A DNA stretch of 64,000 nucleotides, from positions 310,001-374,000 of the forward strand of contig NZ_FOQH01000003.1 in the NCBI RefSeq assembly GCF_900113695.1, in the 5' to 3' direction. The stretch is from Albimonas pacifica (GTDB taxonomy: Bacteria; Pseudomonadota; Alphaproteobacteria; Rhodobacterales; Rhodobacteraceae). The position numbers were made by a program, and so were the translations under genes. The notes under the pieces were generated by a model that was given only the letters and a program-made list of their open reading frames with translations, was not told the origin of the DNA and did not search any database. Positions 62,534-64,000 of the stretch are shown in pieces (positions within the stretch are counted from its first letter, which is position 1; the number at the start of each line of letters is the position of its first letter).

Positions 62534-64000
62534 TGCACCTGCTCGCCGCCACGCCGGGAGAGATCTCCGACGGGACCGAGCCGGTCGACCCCGCCCAGGA
62601 CCCCGCGGACCTGGTCTTCGTGTCGGCCGCCGACACCGAGCTGGCGGCGCTCTCCGAAGCCCGCCAGGCGCTGGGGGGGGACGCGCCCTCCCTGCGCCTG
62701 GCGCATCTGAACTGGCTGGCGCATCCCTATTCGGTCGACCTCTACCTCGACCGGACGGCCACGAAATCGCGCATGGTCGTCGCCCGGGTGCTGGGCGGCG
62801 CCGCCTACTGGCGCTACGGGCTCGAGCAGTTCGCGGCCCGCCTGCACGCGGCCGGCGTGCCCTTCGCCGCGCTGCCCGGCGACGACAAGCCCGACGAGAC
62901 GCTGGCCCGCCTCTCGACCGTGACCCCCGAGGACTACGCCGCCCTGTGGTCCTTCTGCGTCGAGGGCGGCCCGGACAACGCCCGCGGATTCCTGGCGCAT
63001 GCCCGCGCCATGCTGGACGGCGCCGAGCGCCCGGAGGCCGCGCGTCCGCTGTTGCGCGCGGGGCTGATCGGGGCCCCTCGCGCGGCCTGGCAGGCGGGGG
63101 CGCCGGTGGCTGCCGTCACCGTGTATCGGGCGCTGGTGCAGGGCGCCGGCCTCGCGCCGGTGGAGGCGTTGTGCGCGGCCCTGGCCGAGCGGGGGCTCAA
63201 CCCGCTGCCGATCTTCGTGGCCTCCCTGAAGGACCCGGTCTCGGCCGCCACCGTCGAGGCGATCTTCGCCGAGACGCCCCCCGACGTGGTGATCAACTGC
63301 ACCAGCTTCGCCGTCGGCTCGCCCGACAGGCCCGGCGCGGGGACGGTGCTGGACCGTTCCGGCGCGCCGGTGCTGCAGGCGGTGCTCTCGGCCGGGTCCG
63401 AGACGGCCTGGGCCGAGGCCGCCCGCGGCTTGTCCGCCCGCGACATCGCCATGAACGTGGCTCTGCCCGAGATCGACGGCCGCATCCTGACCCGCGCCAT
63501 CGCCTTCAAGGGCGAGACCTGGTTCGACCCCGACACCCAGTGCCCCATCGCCGCCTTCCGCCCCAAACCCGACCGCATCGCCTTCGTGGCGTCCCTCGCC
63601 GCCAACTGGGCCCGCCTGCGCCGCGCCGCCCCGGCCGAGCGGCGTGTGGCCCTCGTGCTGGCCAACTACCCCAACAAGGACGGGCGCCTCGCCAACGGCG
63701 TCGGCCTCGATACCCCCGCCGGCACGGTCGCGGCTCTGGCCGCGATGAAAGCCGCCGGCTACGGCGTGCAGGACGCCCCCACGGACCCCGCCACGCTGAT
63801 GGAGGCGATCCTCGCCGGCCCCACCAACTGGCTGACCGACCGCGCCGAGCGCCGGGGCGGCGAGCGCCTGTCCCTGAGCGCCTACCGCAAGGCCTACGCC
63901 CGCCTCCCCCAAGCCGCCCGCCAGGCGGTCGAGGACCGGTGGGGCCCGCCCGAGGCCGACCCGTTCCTGGCGGTCTCCGACGGCGCCGAGCCGGCCTTCG
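62533..64000 (+). CDS. cobN: Cobaltochelatase CobN, 5' part
   Basis: The reading frame from ATG 62533 stays open to the right edge, giving at least 489 residues. It begins MHLLAATPGEISDGTEPVDPAQDPADLVFVSAADTEL, typical of the large subunit of aerobic cobaltochelatase. Further motifs are LDRTATKSRMVVARVLGGAAYWRYGLEQF and RVALVLANYPNKDGRLANGVGLDTPA. CobN with CobS and CobT inserts cobalt into hydrogenobyrinic acid a,c-diamide. Full CobN is about 1,200 residues, so over half lies outside the window. Confidence 0.93.
   Translation, partial: MHLLAATPGEISDGTEPVDPAQDPADLVFVSAADTELAALSEARQALGGDAPSLRLAHLNWLAHPYSVDLYLDRTATKSRMVVARVLGGAAYWRYGLEQFAARLHAAGVPFAALPGDDKPDETLARLSTVTPEDYAALWSFCVEGGPDNARGFLAHARAMLDGAERPEAARPLLRAGLIGAPRAAWQAGAPVAAVTVYRALVQGAGLAPVEALCAALAERGLNPLPIFVASLKDPVSAATVEAIFAETPPDVVINCTSFAVGSPDRPGAGTVLDRSGAPVLQAVLSAGSETAWAEAARGLSARDIAMNVALPEIDGRILTRAIAFKGETWFDPDTQCPIAAFRPKPDRIAFVASLAANWARLRRAAPAERRVALVLANYPNKDGRLANGVGLDTPAGTVAALAAMKAAGYGVQDAPTDPATLMEAILAGPTNWLTDRAERRGGERLSLSAYRKAYARLPQAARQAVEDRWGPPEADPFLAVSDGAEPAF

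Overview
The window is very GC-rich chromosomal DNA from an alphaproteobacterium, most likely Rhodobacterales (Rhodobacteraceae/Paracoccaceae type). Support comes from the block of lspA, a BamF/DUF3035 lipoprotein and two M16 proteases, from tpa-type taurine metabolism, from the phaR/phaA/phaB arrangement, and from the cobalamin-riboswitch/cbtBA/cobW/cobN block. I see no phage, IS element, CRISPR, tRNA or rRNA. Gene density is high, with many ATGA/GTGA/TGATG overlaps. Most large open frames antisense to genes are artefacts of the GC content.

Layout, left to right. (1) 1-3947: taurine:pyruvate aminotransferase, an aldehyde dehydrogenase and a TauE/SafE exporter, which read as a taurine-to-sulfoacetate route. 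(2) 4089-7275: complete pqqABCDE. (3) 7684-12303 (minus): two M16 peptidases, BamF-like lipoprotein, lspA and a small secreted protein. (4) 12469-19397: TPR protein, ispE, FAD oxidoreductase, mutL. (5) 19844-28162: a phosphonate operon with a four-repeat Pho-box-like site, phnC, phnD, a fused phnE-phnE, a hexapeptide transferase, a FAD oxidoreductase, phnX and a phosphonate monoester hydrolase-like sulfatase. (6) 28280-32029: EmrB/EmrA-type efflux pair divergent from its probable TetR regulator, with two near-identical operators between them. (7) 32067-34152: cytochrome b561 and a multiply frameshifted flavin monooxygenase. (8) 34293-45836: YtcJ-like amidohydrolase, M81 (MlrC-like) and M20 peptidases divergent from a peptide-type ABC importer and another M20 peptidase. 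(9) 46282-52612 (minus): PepSY protein, small Cys protein, MscS channel, TPR protein, DNA glycosylase I. (10) 52719-58724: EAL protein and a PHB block (phaR, PhaC-like protein, phaA, phaB). (11) 58971-64000: EamA transporter, then a cobalamin riboswitch controlling cbtB-cbtA-cobW-cobN. cobN runs off the right edge.

The strongest candidate for something undescribed is a repeated intergenic element of about 253-275 bp, present five times (7278, 16486, 19428, 35987, 45885), always in the same orientation and close to a gene end. Each copy folds as a long imperfect hairpin capped by a three-way junction. Stems change by compensatory substitutions between copies. The transition mismatches inside the long stem become G-U pairs, and the loops become GNA triloops, only if the minus strand is read. 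This suggests a structured RNA, or a hairpin-bearing mobile element, transcribed from the minus strand. A terminal fragment lies inverted at 48433.

Functionally the window is rich in scavenging: nitrogen and sulfur from taurine, phosphorus and nitrogen from phosphonates, peptides through an importer plus peptidases, and cobalt for B12. Carbon storage as PHB and synthesis of the PQQ cofactor accompany these.
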